64,000 nt of DNA. Source: Verticillium longisporum (Eukaryota; Ascomycota; Sordariomycetes; Glomerellales; Plectosphaerellaceae). This document shows positions 43,384 through 55,463 of this stretch, piece by piece; position 1 is the stretch's first letter; each line of letters opens with the position of its first letter. A program made the position numbers and the translations under genes. The notes under the pieces were generated by a model, which saw only the letters and a list, made by a program, of their open reading frames with translations, was not told where the DNA came from and did no database searches. The stretch is from contig JAETXT010000007.1 of the NCBI GenBank assembly GCA_019188255.1, forward strand, positions 1,302,001 through 1,366,000, in the 5' to 3' direction.

Positions 43384-45780
43384 GTTGTGTGGACGAGGCG
43401 TGATGAGAGATGAGGGTCAGAATGGTAACGGAGGACGTGTAGATTATCGATTAAGACCGATCATGCGTGGTCTCAAGAAGCCAATGTCGCTTCTGTGTTC
43501 TTGTTGGTAAACGAAAACCTCTCCCGGAGGTTATTTGATGATGATGAAGACGTTGTCCGTTGGTTGCTGAGATAGGCCAATGATGCAGGAGAGTAAGAGA
43601 GATGCAGGCTGTGACAAGGAAAATGCCCAAAGTCTGATGTAGAGCTACGGAGCGAATGTAGTGATGGACGATAGAAACCTGGATTTGGAAACGAGATGAG
43701 ACTGGTCGACGGATAAGGAAACGAAGGAAAGGAGACAAGGAAATCGGCGAGAGAGAGAGGGAAAAAAGGAAAAGAAAAAAAAAAGGAAGCGACTCAGAGA
43801 GGTCAGTCGCAGCAGTCAAGTCTGTCGTCTTGGAGGAGGGGAATGCCAGGCAAGAGATGTCAGTGGCCTCTAGGGCGGACACGATGGTGGATTTAAAGAC
43901 AAATGTCAGGCATGCGACGGCGCTTGAGGCGAGAAACGAAGACGGCCGAAGAAGCGCGAGTGCTACTTTGAAGCTGGGGTCGGCAGGTGGATCTGAAACG
44001 ATTAACTTGGCGAACGCAGTATGAAACTCGCCTTGTGTGTCTAGAGAGATTGATGGCAAGACAAGAGGCAAAGGACATTGGCTGGCCGTGGATGGATGGG
44101 CGGCTGTCTGAGGTTGGGCGCGTAGAACAGGCCGGTCGAGGGCGGCGGCTACGAGGTCCCACGATGGGCCGCCGACGATGGCAGCCAGAAAATGGGTTCG
44201 CCTCCCATTCGGACAGCTCAGCCGGACTGTCGCAGTATGGGGCCAAACCCCGAGAAAGAGGTCGAAAATAGCCGGCCTGTTGGGTATGGGTAGCCGCCAG
44301 GAGTGGTGAAAGGGGAGAGAGGACGACGAAGATGGGGCAGAATGGCGGAATGGCAGAACGGCAGGGGTCACGCGTGGGAGCAGGCTGCTCGGCCGGCCAG
44401 CGCGGATAGGGGATGGCCGTAGGTCAGGCCCGAGAAATGGATGACAGTTGTCAAATCGACGGATTGCGGCCGGCTGTTCTCATCGGATGAGAGAATGCGT
44501 CCATGGTTACGGATCTGGAAGAGCATCTGCTGTGAAGGAAGACAACATCCAAGGTGGGGAGAGAGGAGGGGTTGCAGGAAGCCTAAGGTACCGGAATCAG
44601 AACCCGGCAGAATAGGCTGTCAACTCGTCTCAAGGCAGGAGGACCAGGCCAGGATCCCACGGGTAAAGCAGCCAGGAACGACACTGCGAAGGGGTGCGGC
44701 GGGAGGCGGGAAGCTGCAAGGTACCGAGTCGTAGCTGCATGAACCAGCTCACGATGAGCCCATTCATTCCCAGATACCTACCTAGGTAGGCAGGCGACTC
44801 AAGGCGGGCTCCCAATTTGGTATCAAGTGCAGACTGGCGCCGACTCTCTTCCGTCAATGGGCAGCGGCGGCAGCACAAGGACGTCCGCGTTGGTCCATGT
44901 CCACGTCAATGGCAAGGTCCGAGTTCAAAAGTCGCTGCGAGGAAATTACATCAACGATGGGCTAACTTATTAGACGCGCGCCTGCAGTGGATACCTTGTT
45001 GGGGGCTCATTGGTTGGTTGGATTGGCTGACTGTGTGTGGCCACCACTTCTTGCCCCTTTGAAGCGAAGACTGACCGATACTTACCTTTCTTACCGAGAA
45101 TGCTTGTTTCTGCTACACCGAGGTGAAAGCAACCACCCTGTGCATGTGCCGCAGCCATACATAACATCTCGGCTCCTGGTCATCGAGTGCCGTCGTGTTG
45201 GGATATTGTCATTGGAAGAATGGACATAAAATTTCAACAATGGCTTCATGTTCACCCGAAATCTACCATAAAATCCACGTCGTATGCACCAAGGCACATA
45301 CCGTCTCTCCCAATGGGCCATGAACATGTACCTGCAACTCGCCCAACTTGGATGGTGAGCTAGCCCTTCTACACCACAGCTCTTAGTTGGACTCCGCACC
45401 ATGCAACGACTGAACTTGTCTTGTCTTAGTCACTACCATTCTCTCGAGCTTGCTGCACAGTCGTGGCCAAGACCCGTGTCACACAGCGAGATGCCTCTCC
45501 ACAACCATCGGGCAACACGTGTATGACCTGCCGTGATCAGAAGAGACCGCCAGCTGAGATGCAGCCCTGCATCCACTGCTTACCACACCGACCAGTCACT
45601 CCTGCCTGTCAATCTTACCCATCTACGCCCTTCTCCGCTCCCGTCTGACGACACTGCATTTAATGACCGTCCCCAAGGTGGCCATTTCCTCGCTCTGACC
45701 TCTTTCCACAGCTATAGCACTTCTCCTCCAAAGACGCCCCCCGCTCATCCACCACAACTTGGGCTCGACCACTTGTCACC
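43384..45780. other. Long gene-free region upstream of the Myb gene and the mpaB-like gene
   Basis: About 2.4 kb between divergent start codons. The first kilobase is strongly polypurine on the plus strand (polypyrimidine on the Myb-sense strand), including an A-rich tract at 43765-43790, as in long fungal 5' leaders. An open frame of 306 codons in the minus sense (43451-44371) is a by-product of this composition. An ACCTACCTAGGTAGGCAGG element lies at about 44777-44795. No RNA gene was recognised. Confidence 0.5.
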
Positions 45781-47443
45781 ATGACCATGAACGCCAGCAA
45801 TCCGGTCGTCAGTGGTCCCGCCGTGTCCTCCACGCAGGAGACTGTCGGCGACATGATTCCAACATCGCACATCTCCATGTCGTGGCCGTCAGTACCCCTA
45901 CTGCTTGCTATCGTCCTAGGCTACCTTCTTCTCTGTCAATCACTCCGCTTCTACCACATCAACGCCCTCCGGAAGCGCCTTGGCTACACTGATCGCGCCT
46001 CCCTGGCAGGCATGAGCAACGATGATGCCCAGATCATTCTCAAGCATATCATGGAGCGCAACTTTCCCATGTTCTACGAGTTGGCACTGCAGTTCGCCAT
46101 CTTCAAGGTGACACTTGGTGCTCCGTGAATCTCCTTCCTCGTGTCAGAACTGACATATTGCCAGACATATGCTTTCGAGACCATGTCCAAGCTTATCAAC
46201 TCCACCAAGGAATTGGCTGATCCCAAAAACTCTTTCAAAAGGTACTGGCTCCCCTAGACAAGATGCAAGCGGATGACGTGCTCGACAAGACCGCGATGGA
46301 TTGAGACTCCTTCGCCATTCAAAGAGGCGGTAGAATATGGCATTTTGCACTTCATCCCTGCCACTGGCTTTGCACCCTGATCCAGAGTTCTATAACCAAC
46401 TGACATATATCAGATACGAAGACACAGTCGTCATCTTTGGCGAGTAAGCCAACCTCCCTCCATCCAACTCATCCATCATCCTAACGCGTCAGGTTTTCCA
46501 TCAATCCCCCGACCTCGGCACGCGCCCTCAAAGCCATTGCCCGCATGAACTATCTCCATGCCCCCTACAAGGCCGCCTCGAAGATTTCTAACGAGGACTT
46601 TCTCTACACTCTTTCCACCTGTGTCACAGAGCCCATTCGCTTCATGCGGCTCTACGAATGGAGGGCCCTCACCGACGCCGAGGTCTGCGCAATAGGCACA
46701 TTTTGGAAAGCCATTGGCGACGCCATGGACATCCGCTACGACGGGTATCTCGATCGCGCCGGCGCCTGGCGCGACGGCATTGACTTTGCCGAGGATATAA
46801 CCGCCTGGGCCAAAACGTACGAGCTCCAGGCCATGAAACCCTCTCGTTCCAACATCAAGCCGAGCCGTGAGCTTGCTCGTCTCATGATCTGGCACGTACC
46901 TGGATTTATGAAGCCGTTCGCCGTTCACGTACTCACTGTTCTCATGGGCGACCGCGTCCGCGACGCCTTCATGTAAGTACCTTCACCTGCAACCAGATGG
47001 GCTCCTCCCCTGTCTTTCTTTTTTCCCCCTTTTCTGACATGAGCCGACAAAATAGGTATCCCGAGCCCCCCATCTCAGCAGCCCTCTTCGCCTACCTGGC
47101 ACTTGCCGTCCGCCGTCTCGCCGTCCGCCACCTCTGCCTCCCCCGCCTGTTCCCGAAACGGTACTTCTCGAAAGAGGACCCGGCCACGGGCCGCGTGAAT
47201 CACTACACCTACCTCGTCCACCCCTACTACATCCCCGCCACCCTCTGGGCACGCTTCGGCCCCATGAGCTGGCTGACACGCGCCGTCGGTGGCTTCCCGC
47301 CCGGCGACGTCGACATGCTGCCGCAGGGCTATCTATTCGAGGAGGTCGGACCCGCCCGCGAGGTTGGGCAGGGCGTCGAGGAAATGGCAGATGGCGTCGA
47401 GGCGCTTCGGGCGAGGAAAAGGGGCCGGTGCCCCTTTTCGTGA
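45781..47443 (+). CDS. ER-bound oxygenase of the mpaB/rubber-oxygenase (DUF2236-like) family
   Basis: Five exons (45781-46107, 46165-46241, 46414-46443, 46493-46972, 47056-47443) give 433 residues with all phases matching. Residues ~37-58 (WPSVPLLLAIVLGYLLLCQSL) form a single N-terminal membrane anchor. The conserved catalytic region follows: KRYEDTVVIFGEF, ARMNYLHAPY, SNEDFLYTLSTCVTEPIRFM, RLYEWRALTDAEVCAIG and FWKAIGDAMDI. This is characteristic of fungal mpaB-like proteins, heme enzymes related to bacterial latex-clearing oxygenases; MpaB cleaves a farnesyl chain in mycophenolic acid synthesis. Substrate here is unknown, and no biosynthetic partners lie nearby. The third exon is only 30 bases. 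Intron 2 (172 bases) is unusually long for this window and was checked for a missed exon without success. Confidence 0.88.
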
Positions 47444-47752
47444 GTGTGGGCGAGACCTGCGTTGTGGGGCCGGCCGGCCGGGAAGCACGGAGTTGCATCG
47501 GTCTCTCCGTTGGCTCGCTACGAATATGGCTGCTCATGTCGCTGAGAAACTGTAAAAGATGGAGGCCAGCGGACGAGACGACACTGGGTCGTGACATGTA
47601 CACTAGCAATCGCACAAACCACCACATGCATCGTGGGGAACACGGTACGACGTTGCGGGACCTACGCAGCCTCATGTATGACACGCAATGGCAATGCAAC
47701 ATTCATGACATTCATTACTCATTATCACGCTCGGACTAGCAACCGACTCATC
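47444..47752. other. Convergent spacer, nothing recognised
   Basis: About 310 bases between the stop codons of the mpaB-like gene and the kelch-BTB gene. I see no gene, repeat or clear polyadenylation signal. Confidence 0.5.
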
Positions 47753-50700
47753 CTACGAGCTGGCAATGCCTAGCCCCACCCGCGACTGCGGCCCGTACTG
47801 GCTGACGCTGCCCGTGCCGGTGCCGGTCCTCTCACGCATCCGCCTCCCCTCCATCAGCCCCCGGAGACCGCGCTTCTGCAGCCCAATGACCGAGCTGAGC
47901 TCGCCGCTCCAGATCTCCCTGACGCCCCCGCCTTCTGACTCGCCAATCTCCGAGCTCCACTCCGAGCCGCTCTGGCTCGTTGTCGCGCTGAGCTCGCCGC
48001 TGCCGGGTCGGCTGGACTGTTGCTGTACCGTCGTGTTGAGGCGAAGGGCACGCGCCTCGCTGTTGCCGTCGCTGTCGCGAGAGGCCTCCGACGCGGGTGC
48101 CGACTCGAGCGAGGCAATGGGGTCAACGGGCGGCACGAAGAAGTTGGGGTTCAGCGACCCATCGATGCCGCGGCCGCCACCGGCCGCCATGGCCGTGGCA
48201 TTGAAGACGGCCGCGGCGTTCCGGGAATCTAGAAGCACGTGGAGACGTTCAACCACGGCTTCCAGCAGCCCGTCTATGCGGTAGGGCCGAGCAATCTGCA
48301 GCAGCGAGCACAGTATCGGGGGCGTGCACAGCGGCGAGGACGGGGCAGGCAACGACGAGGTGTACAAAAAGTGGAGCAGTGCCTGGACGGTTAGGTAGGT
48401 GTGGGGAAGGTAGAGGCACCTTGGGCGTGACCTCGGTGGCAGACTGATGGGCGTGGGGGCTGCGTTGGGATTGTTGGTGTCGAGGCCGGTTTGTGGTAAA
48501 AGGCGCTTCCGGCGATGCTCGACGGCGCTGTGCTTGGCTGCTTGCCAGAGGAGCCGAATGATGAGGCAATGGTGCTACCCATGGATGTGATGCTTTCTAC
48601 CCGGTCCCTCGACGGCGTAATGGTCACGCCAGAGTTCCTCACAGTGTTAGAAAGGCCACCTCGGAGGGTCATGGCATCGCTGCCGTCCTGTGTCGCGGCA
48701 CCTTCACGTAGCAACTGAACGAAGTAGGGCCCCCATCGCCTGGCCACAATCCGCGAATTCACAGGTATCCTCTCGCCGTGCAAGCAAAGAATATCCATGT
48801 CCGAAAGCTCTCGTAGCGCCAAAGCCTTTTCACCCAGCTCTTCGGACGCTCTGGAATGGAATCGCCCACCCGCGGTGCAGCCAGCCTTTCTGGCCAAGCT
48901 GAGGTCAGGACCGGTAAAGGGACTGCTGGACGACACGAATCCGGACAACGGCGCCGTCTTCCTCGGGTTGTCGTAGAAACCGAAAGCTTCGAGCTCTACC
49001 ATGCAAACGTTGGAAAAGTTGATACGGCGATGATTGTAGTCGTCGACAAGGCTTCGCTTTCGGTTGCCCAATATAACAAAGGTGTTCCGGCGATTCCATA
49101 GCACACCGCGGTTCCAACTACCTTGACTGAACACACTGCCCCCTGCGTCAATTCGAGACCACGTCAACGTTCGCAAGTCGAGGGCCCACAGCGCATATTC
49201 TTGCTTTGAGGAGGTCAGGTACGTGCCGCTGACCACAAAGTGCGTGTCAATAACGCCGCCATTGGGGAAGCGCAAGCCTGGCGGCGAATACGCGCCAGAC
49301 ATTGGCTTTTCGGAAAGGGAGCCGTCGGATGATCGAATCTGGAGCTCTAGCTTGACGTCCAAGAAGTTGTAGTTGGAGTAGATGAGCATTGATGAGCCAG
49401 GCTCCCGAGCTTCTTGGCTGATGCCGCCCTCGCGTTGCGAGCCGTTTACACCCGCTTTGCCTATCTTGGACGTGACCGACGGCGGAAGAGGCGCGACAAC
49501 GCTCCTGTAGGCGCCGCAGCTCTTGCCAAGAGACTGGGTCGAGGTCCATTTAAGCTTCGCAGGTTGAAAACGCTGATCTGCTCAATGTAGTGGTTGGCAC
49601 CGTCTTGTCCGCCGACAATAATCATCTCGGCGCCGCCGGACCCATCGATGTTGATCCCTATCCTGCCCTCATTAGGATTCGCCGAGGGAGGGTTGTGTTG
49701 AAGTGCGGACAGCGGGGCCTTGTGAGACGAAAAGGACGCCGACGACGGCAGGATGCAGGCGCAGTGCGCATAGCGACCTTGGGGAGGATCCTGCGTAGGG
49801 ATGTACGTCCACTTGCGGCTGGGTACATCGTAGATATAAATATCCGACATGACAGTCACCTCGGGCTGCTGATCTTGCGCCGCGCCAGCCTGATTCGTTG
49901 TCGGTGACATGCCTCCGTAGCACACCATTTTCGTATCGCCGAGTGGGCACATGGAGTGAAAGTACCGTGGCGGCGGGATGTCGCCTGTGGTCTCGAGCCT
50001 CGTCCAGTGTCTTCGAATGAGATCCAGTTCGTACAGGTCGGCCGTCAAGGGCGCAGGCCGGCTCCTAGACAAGATTCTTCCACCAAACACGTAGAGCTTG
50101 TCGCCGAGTATGGTAGTCGTCGCGCCAACCAATGGATGAGGTTCCTTTCCCGTTGTCCTGTGAACGTTGCACATCAAGCCCGACAGGTGGGCAGACGAGG
50201 AAGAGGCAGAGGTGGCAACGGCGGGACCCCTGGTCTGGGTGACTGAAGGCGAAAGACCGGCGGATGCAGGACCGGCGCTTTTTGGTGTCAGATTGTCTCT
50301 CCTTTCCTCTCGTGCGTCCTGCCGCGAGGAACTCGCCAAGCTTGTCTGACTGGCGGACATGTCTGTGTTGTAACCGCCTTGCGCACCAACGTAGGCCTGG
50401 GCCTGGACGTAAGGCACTTTCGAGTCCATTGAGCTTGTCCGGCTGTCCGCCCTGACGAGCTGGTCCTCCGGTATGGCGTCAAGGTTGTTCGCGATGCTGG
50501 GGGCAGCTGCTGGGGCTGGAAAACTGTCCGCTCCGGACTGCTCTGGGGGCGGTTCTGGGAGAGGCTTGGCAAGACTGCTTTGTAGGCTCAGACTCCTCGC
50601 ATGCTGCGCAAGGGGCGGCGGGGGCGGAGATCGTGCGTCCGTGGTGGGCGAGGGGGAGGACGCGGAGCTAGTAGGCGTGCTGCTTCGCAGGCCGAGCAAG

Positions 50701-50900
50701 GAGGGTTGCCGGCGCAGGCTGTCGTCTCGACTGGGAGCAAATTTCTTGAAGCCGCGGTAGACACCAGAGAGTAACTCTGAAGGAGACTTGACCGGGGCGG
50801 GAGGGCGATCTCGTTCTTGATCGGTGTCCGAGTCGAGGGCTTTCGATTGGTCGGTCTGTGCAGGGGAGAACTGGTTCGGGGTCAGTCCGGGGCTAGACAT
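47753..50900 (-). CDS. Kelch-repeat and BTB protein, Ral2-like, with two frame breaks
   Basis: An intronless minus-strand gene of 3148 bases; restoring two lost bases gives 3150, exactly 1050 codons and 1049 residues. The N-terminal ~270 residues are Ser/Pro-rich (MSSPGLTPNQFSPAQ...). Kelch blades follow: HPLVGATTTILGDKLYVFGGR, YELDLIRRHWTRLE, PPPRYFHSMC, MVCYGGM, IYIYDVPSRKWTYI and GRYAHCACIL. A BTB fold comes after about residue 690 (LSDMDILCLHGERIPVNSRIVARRW... then LPHTYLTVQALLHFLYTSSLP). The kelch-then-BTB order resembles fission yeast Ral2, which acts upstream of Ras in cell shape and mating, but orthology is inferred only. Breaks fall near 49551-49557 (within FNLRSLKWTSTQSL) and at the GGGGG of 48455-48459 (just before the BTB strand SLPPRSRPRCLYLP). 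The C-tail is Ser/Gly-rich. Confidence 0.87.
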
Positions 50901-51410
50901 TTTGTGGTTGTGGTAGCAGCCCCATGGGGACAGCAAGCACTGGACAAAAGAGTGGCCAGGAAGAAGAGTCGGAAGGATCGAGAGCAAGAGACGGCGCGGT
51001 GTAACAGTGGCGAGGCCAAGAAAAGAACAAGAGCCCTCTCAGTCACAATTGGGTGGCTGTCAGATGTGTACAGAAGGAGTTGAGGTCGGGAGCGGGGGCG
51101 GAAGTGGGCGGGATGAGGAGGAGGAGGTGGATTTGGAAGTCGAGGCCATTCGGCAGTGGCCGAGGAGGTCAAGATCGGCCGCCGGGGAGGAGGTAGGTCA
51201 TGAGGGGGGGAAGGGGGAGGATAGGGCAGAGAGAAGAGGTGAGACGAGGACAACGATAACGCGGGGAGGACGAGAAGAGGAGACACGAAGCGGGACGAGA
51301 GGAGGATAGAGATATGGAAACGACCCAAGGTCGGGTCAAGTTCGCTTCGTGGGGAGAGAGAGTGGAGAGAGTGGTGAGGCAGCTGGAAGCGAGGTGTATG
51401 TTTTGGTGCC

Positions 51411-51465
51411 TACGCCTGTGCCTGTGCCTGTCCTGTACCTGTGCTTGTGCCTGTGCTTGTCCTTG
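51411..51465. repeat. Degenerate CCTGTG hexanucleotide repeat
   Basis: About nine imperfect CCTGTG/CTTGTG units are seen in the gene-free region upstream of the kelch-BTB gene. Confidence 0.75.
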
Positions 51466-53380
51466 TCACGGCGCTGGGGCCCAGGGGTTGAGCAAGCTAC
51501 CCCTTCTTCCCACAGCTTGGGCCTTTTCCTCGTGGCCTGAGAAGTGTGTGTGCGTGTGCGCTCTGGGCAAGGGGCATGGAGACGGGGCCTTGGGACTTGG
51601 GACTGGGGATTTGACAGGACAGGGCAGGGCAGGCAAGGACAGCATAGGAGAGGAAGAGGATGGGCCAGGACGCCGGTACGCCAGGACGCAAGGACGCAAG
51701 GACACAAGACAGGGCTCGGGGGACGGGGAGAGACAAGCAGGGCCCGGCCGGGAGCCGCAGGTAGATTGACAAAGAAGATGATGGTGGGTTCGCCCAGGTG
51801 GAGGAGAAGGTTCAGGATCAGGGACCCAGGCGAGACGAGGAAGCTCCAAGGAACGACAGCTAGAAGGACGGGGAGGCGTCCGATAGACCAAACGACGTAC
51901 CTGACAAGTCTGACTGGCTACAAGGATGAGGTTGAGGTTGAGAGCGAGAGGGGCTCAAGGGTCGCGCGAGGCGCACGGCGGGTCGCGATGGACACGACGG
52001 GATGCGAGATGCGAGCGAGGTAAGGTTCGCTCGGGCGAGGTGACGACGTTATGGTTTTGGGGGGTGCGTCGCGTGTCGAAGAGGGATCATCGGCCTGAAC
52101 TAGGTAAGCACAGGTGGAAGTAAAATGTTGTACAGGCAGTCAGATGAGGGAGAACCCCCGAAACCCCCAGGTCAGGTCCGGCCAGGTCGCCGTAACGACA
52201 AGGTCGAGTGCGGTGAGTGAGGATGAGTAAGATGCGGGCAGGCCGGGGGCGAGCGGCGAGCGGCCAGGTGGTAAGGCAAGGCAGATAGATAGGTAGTCAA
52301 GAGGGTGGGAGACAGACAGAGAAAGAGCAAGGTAGGTACGGTACCTGGGGGGAGCATCAACAGCAGCACCAGCACCAGCACCAGCATTGCAGGCCCTAAG
52401 AAGTTTCGAGCTAGATTGTCCGAGACGCAAGGCACGAAGCGGTCGATCTGTCGATGTTGAGAATGGGGGGGAGGGGGGTAAGTGTGGAAGGATGATGGGA
52501 AGTGCCTGGTGTTCGATTCATTCCCAGCAAAGCACATGGGCCCGCGCACAGACTGTCCGGTCAAATGTGTTTGAAAGAAGCGACGTTGTCCGTTGTCCGG
52601 GAAGCTTCACCCCACCTTGCTTTGTAGTCAGGAGCTAGCGAGCACCTCGCCCTTACCTTATGTGTGTCCGTCGGTCTATCCACCTGCCTCGCCTTATGGC
52701 GCCTCCTGGCTAAGGTACCTACCGCACACGTAGAGTACCGCACTCCCCTGTCTACTTAGCTCTCTCTCGGTTTGCATCCGCCCTGTCAGGGTACAGTACG
52801 CCTGCCAGGGCTGCGAGGACAACTTTGTTAGGATGAGCGAGCGCACGGAGGCGCGAATGAGAAAGTCGAACGAGCAAAACGGGGAAAGAAGAGGGTCAAG
52901 TATTCATCCAATCCAATAGGGCAGGCATAGTAGGAGCCCGAGACGAGGGGTACCCGCACCTTTGGGGACCACTCACAGCGAGGAACACACCCCCAGAAGC
53001 GACGGTGGCTTGGTAGCTCGGGCGGCGCCTGAACACGAGAACCCCTGGCCGCTCCTGATCTATTGCCTCCGTGCCTTTGTTCGATGACTTCTGGCCTGTT
53101 TCTGCGTGGCGCGCCCATGCTGTTCATCACCAATGGCGTCGTTTTCGGTGGGGTGCATGGCATTGTCGTTCCCGACTGTCCGGTGTGCGTGACTGGTGTT
53201 GTCCTGCACTTCCTGGAGAGAACCGTTCGCCTGTTACCTCGTCTGACGAAGCTTGCCTTGCGCATACAGTGTATCTGCCATGAGCGAAGCATGTAGTACG
53301 GAGGTGAAGCAAGGTGTCACTTCCAGATAGGTATTCGAATAAGATATACATGCAAGTCTAGTAAAGTATACCTTGTCCCA

Positions 53381-53401
53381 CCTACCTACCTACCTACCTA
53401 C
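53381..53401. repeat. CCTA tetranucleotide repeat beside a TACCTAGGTA palindrome
   Basis: Five CCTA units lead directly into GTACCTAGGTAC at 53404-53415. Related motifs recur in other spacers of this window. Confidence 0.75.
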
Positions 53402-55463
53402 AGTACCTAGGTACACACCGTACATAGGTGTCTTTGGGATCAAGGTACCTTGCAACACATCAGCAATCGAGTCAGCAACAGGGACCACCGGGTCCAGCCT
53501 GTAGAAACTTCACTGACGCCAACTGAATAAACATTGAGCAATACAGCCATCCACTCAAGCCACTGTGTCTTGGGCATTGGGCTGGGTTGGCGCTCTTGCG
53601 ACCAACGACACGTTCATCCAAACAGACACCTGGCCGATCTGATCGATGCCGGCCCACCGCCTCATATGAGTGGACGTGTGGACTACCTCATCCGAGATTT
53701 GTATGCAGGCGAAGCGCCCGTCACTGGGCGGTCGTCACACGCATCCCGTGCTGCGAGGGGCCAGACATGGACGGTAGAACATGGATCGTACAGATGAAAG
53801 GGAAAGGGGCCCAGCTAGGTACGGCATCTGGCATATCTCGATCAACCGAATCGGCTTGTTGCGGTCGAAAAAGACGCACCTCACCCTTCGCGCAATGCCA
53901 CACCGAGCCCAACATCAGACGGACCCTTCATTTCGCCCCCATCCCATATTATTTCGGGGCCGCCCCCTTGCTATTTTTCGCTGCCCACATGGTGTTTCGT
54001 TTCAAACCCGTCTTCCTCCTTCTAGCGGCCCCTTCTTCCCCTTTTTTTGCCTTGCCTATTCTGTCATCTGTCAACTGTCGCTTTTCACACGGACATGGCT
54101 GCGCTTTCGCGCGTAACTCTTCCGTCATCCGTTTGTATTTACCTAAGGTACATATGATATATGAGCTCTTGGCAGCTGCTGTCGTCGTCGCAATTGCAGA
54201 TGCCCCGTCCCACGTCGATTCCCGAATATGCACTGTTCTACTCGCTGACTACGCGCTCCTGCTGATCCGCGGCCCAACCTGCTGACCCCAGCCGTCTGGC
54301 CCAGTAACCCGTCACGAAAGACAGGGGCACGCGTGGATTGGAGGCAAACAGAACAGCCGACGTAGACGCAGGGGGCTGGAGCCAGTCAGCCATGGGTGAC
54401 AGGGACTAGATACCGCTCCTCGTCTCGCACCCGCGGCATGCACACCGCATGCCGCTGTGCGAGGGAACACCACTCTGTACATGTACACCGTACGCGCCAG
54501 GCGCCAGGCGCCAGGCACCTGCGCAGGAGGGGAATCGACCTGTCGACATGGTTCGGGAGAGGGTTTCCCTACAACTTGGATGAACACGGGCGGGAAACAA
54601 ACCTCACGGCCCTTGGGGCCCCTGGCCCCTGACAAGTTCTTGGCCTGGCCTGCGGGAGCATCGCGAGCGAAACCCTGCCACATTCAAAATTCGGTACGGA
54701 GCCGTAGCCCGGCCGTGGCCCTGGGCAACGGCATGCGGAGACACCCCCTTCGGACGAGCACCCCCCCCCTTCTGCTTCTCCTCTTCCACCTCCGCCTCAC
54801 TCTCTCTCCAACTTGGAGCGGGCGATCCCTCTCTTACTGTTCATCGGTCGTGACTCGCTTTTTTTTCTTACGTGGTGAGGCGGACAAGTATCGTTGTAAT
54901 CGGGCCGGTCCTTGCCCCCTGACTTGTCCCGCCCGTCCGTGGGTGTGTGAGGCGCGACACCTCGGCGGCCGGGGAAGCCAAGCCGAATGTAACGCGGCGG
55001 CGCGCAATTGGCTCAGCGGGAGCACCGTACCGAATTTTCATGTGTTTTCTTTTCAGTGCAACCCGCCCGCCGGACCAAGATTTTGGCACGTCACAGCATT
55101 GGCGGGGTTCTCATTCAGCGAAGGGTCGCAGGGCGTAACTTGAGTTTGGCCATTTTGGTAGTTATTGTCACGTCACATCACATCACGGTGCGAACAGCCA
55201 CTGAGATTCATCGCTTTTTTTCATTTCTCTTGCAGGGAGACGGCAAGTTACGTCGCACATCCAAATCTCATCGGGAGGGGATATATATAGTAGGACGTTT
55301 AGAAAGTATGCAACACAAACATGGCCGTTGCTCCCTGCCCCCGGCGCACCCGTCGCCCGTCTGGGGCGGCGCTCGCTTCGTCCACGGCCTGGTTCGTTTG
55401 TTTTCCGTTTCCATCACGGCGGCCCGACAAAGCGCCCCCAGACGGCAGCCCACTCGTGGCCAC

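Larger units (their letters stand above)
50901..55463. other. 4.6 kb gene-free region
   Basis: No open frame here has credible composition, introns or motifs. The first ~1.2 kb is polypurine on the plus strand, fitting a long polypyrimidine leader of the kelch-BTB gene. Visible items are a degenerate CCTGTG repeat, CTAC repeats, several GGTACCT/TACCTAGGTA elements and stretches of Pro/Arg-coding random sequence. The right end is the 3' flank of the peroxiredoxin gene. An unannotated non-coding transcript cannot be excluded. Confidence 0.45.

Noticed and set aside
43451..44371. 306-codon minus-strand open frame upstream of the Myb gene
   Set aside because: A product of polypyrimidine sequence (Ser/Leu/Phe/Pro runs), more likely a 5' leader than a protein.
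53587..54285. 232-codon plus-strand open frame
   Set aside because: Unstable composition, no motif and several equally open alternatives.
55000..55080. tRNA-like D-arm string (TTGGCTCAGCGGGAGCACC)
   Set aside because: No matching anticodon arm, T-arm GTTCRANNC box or acceptor pairing follows.
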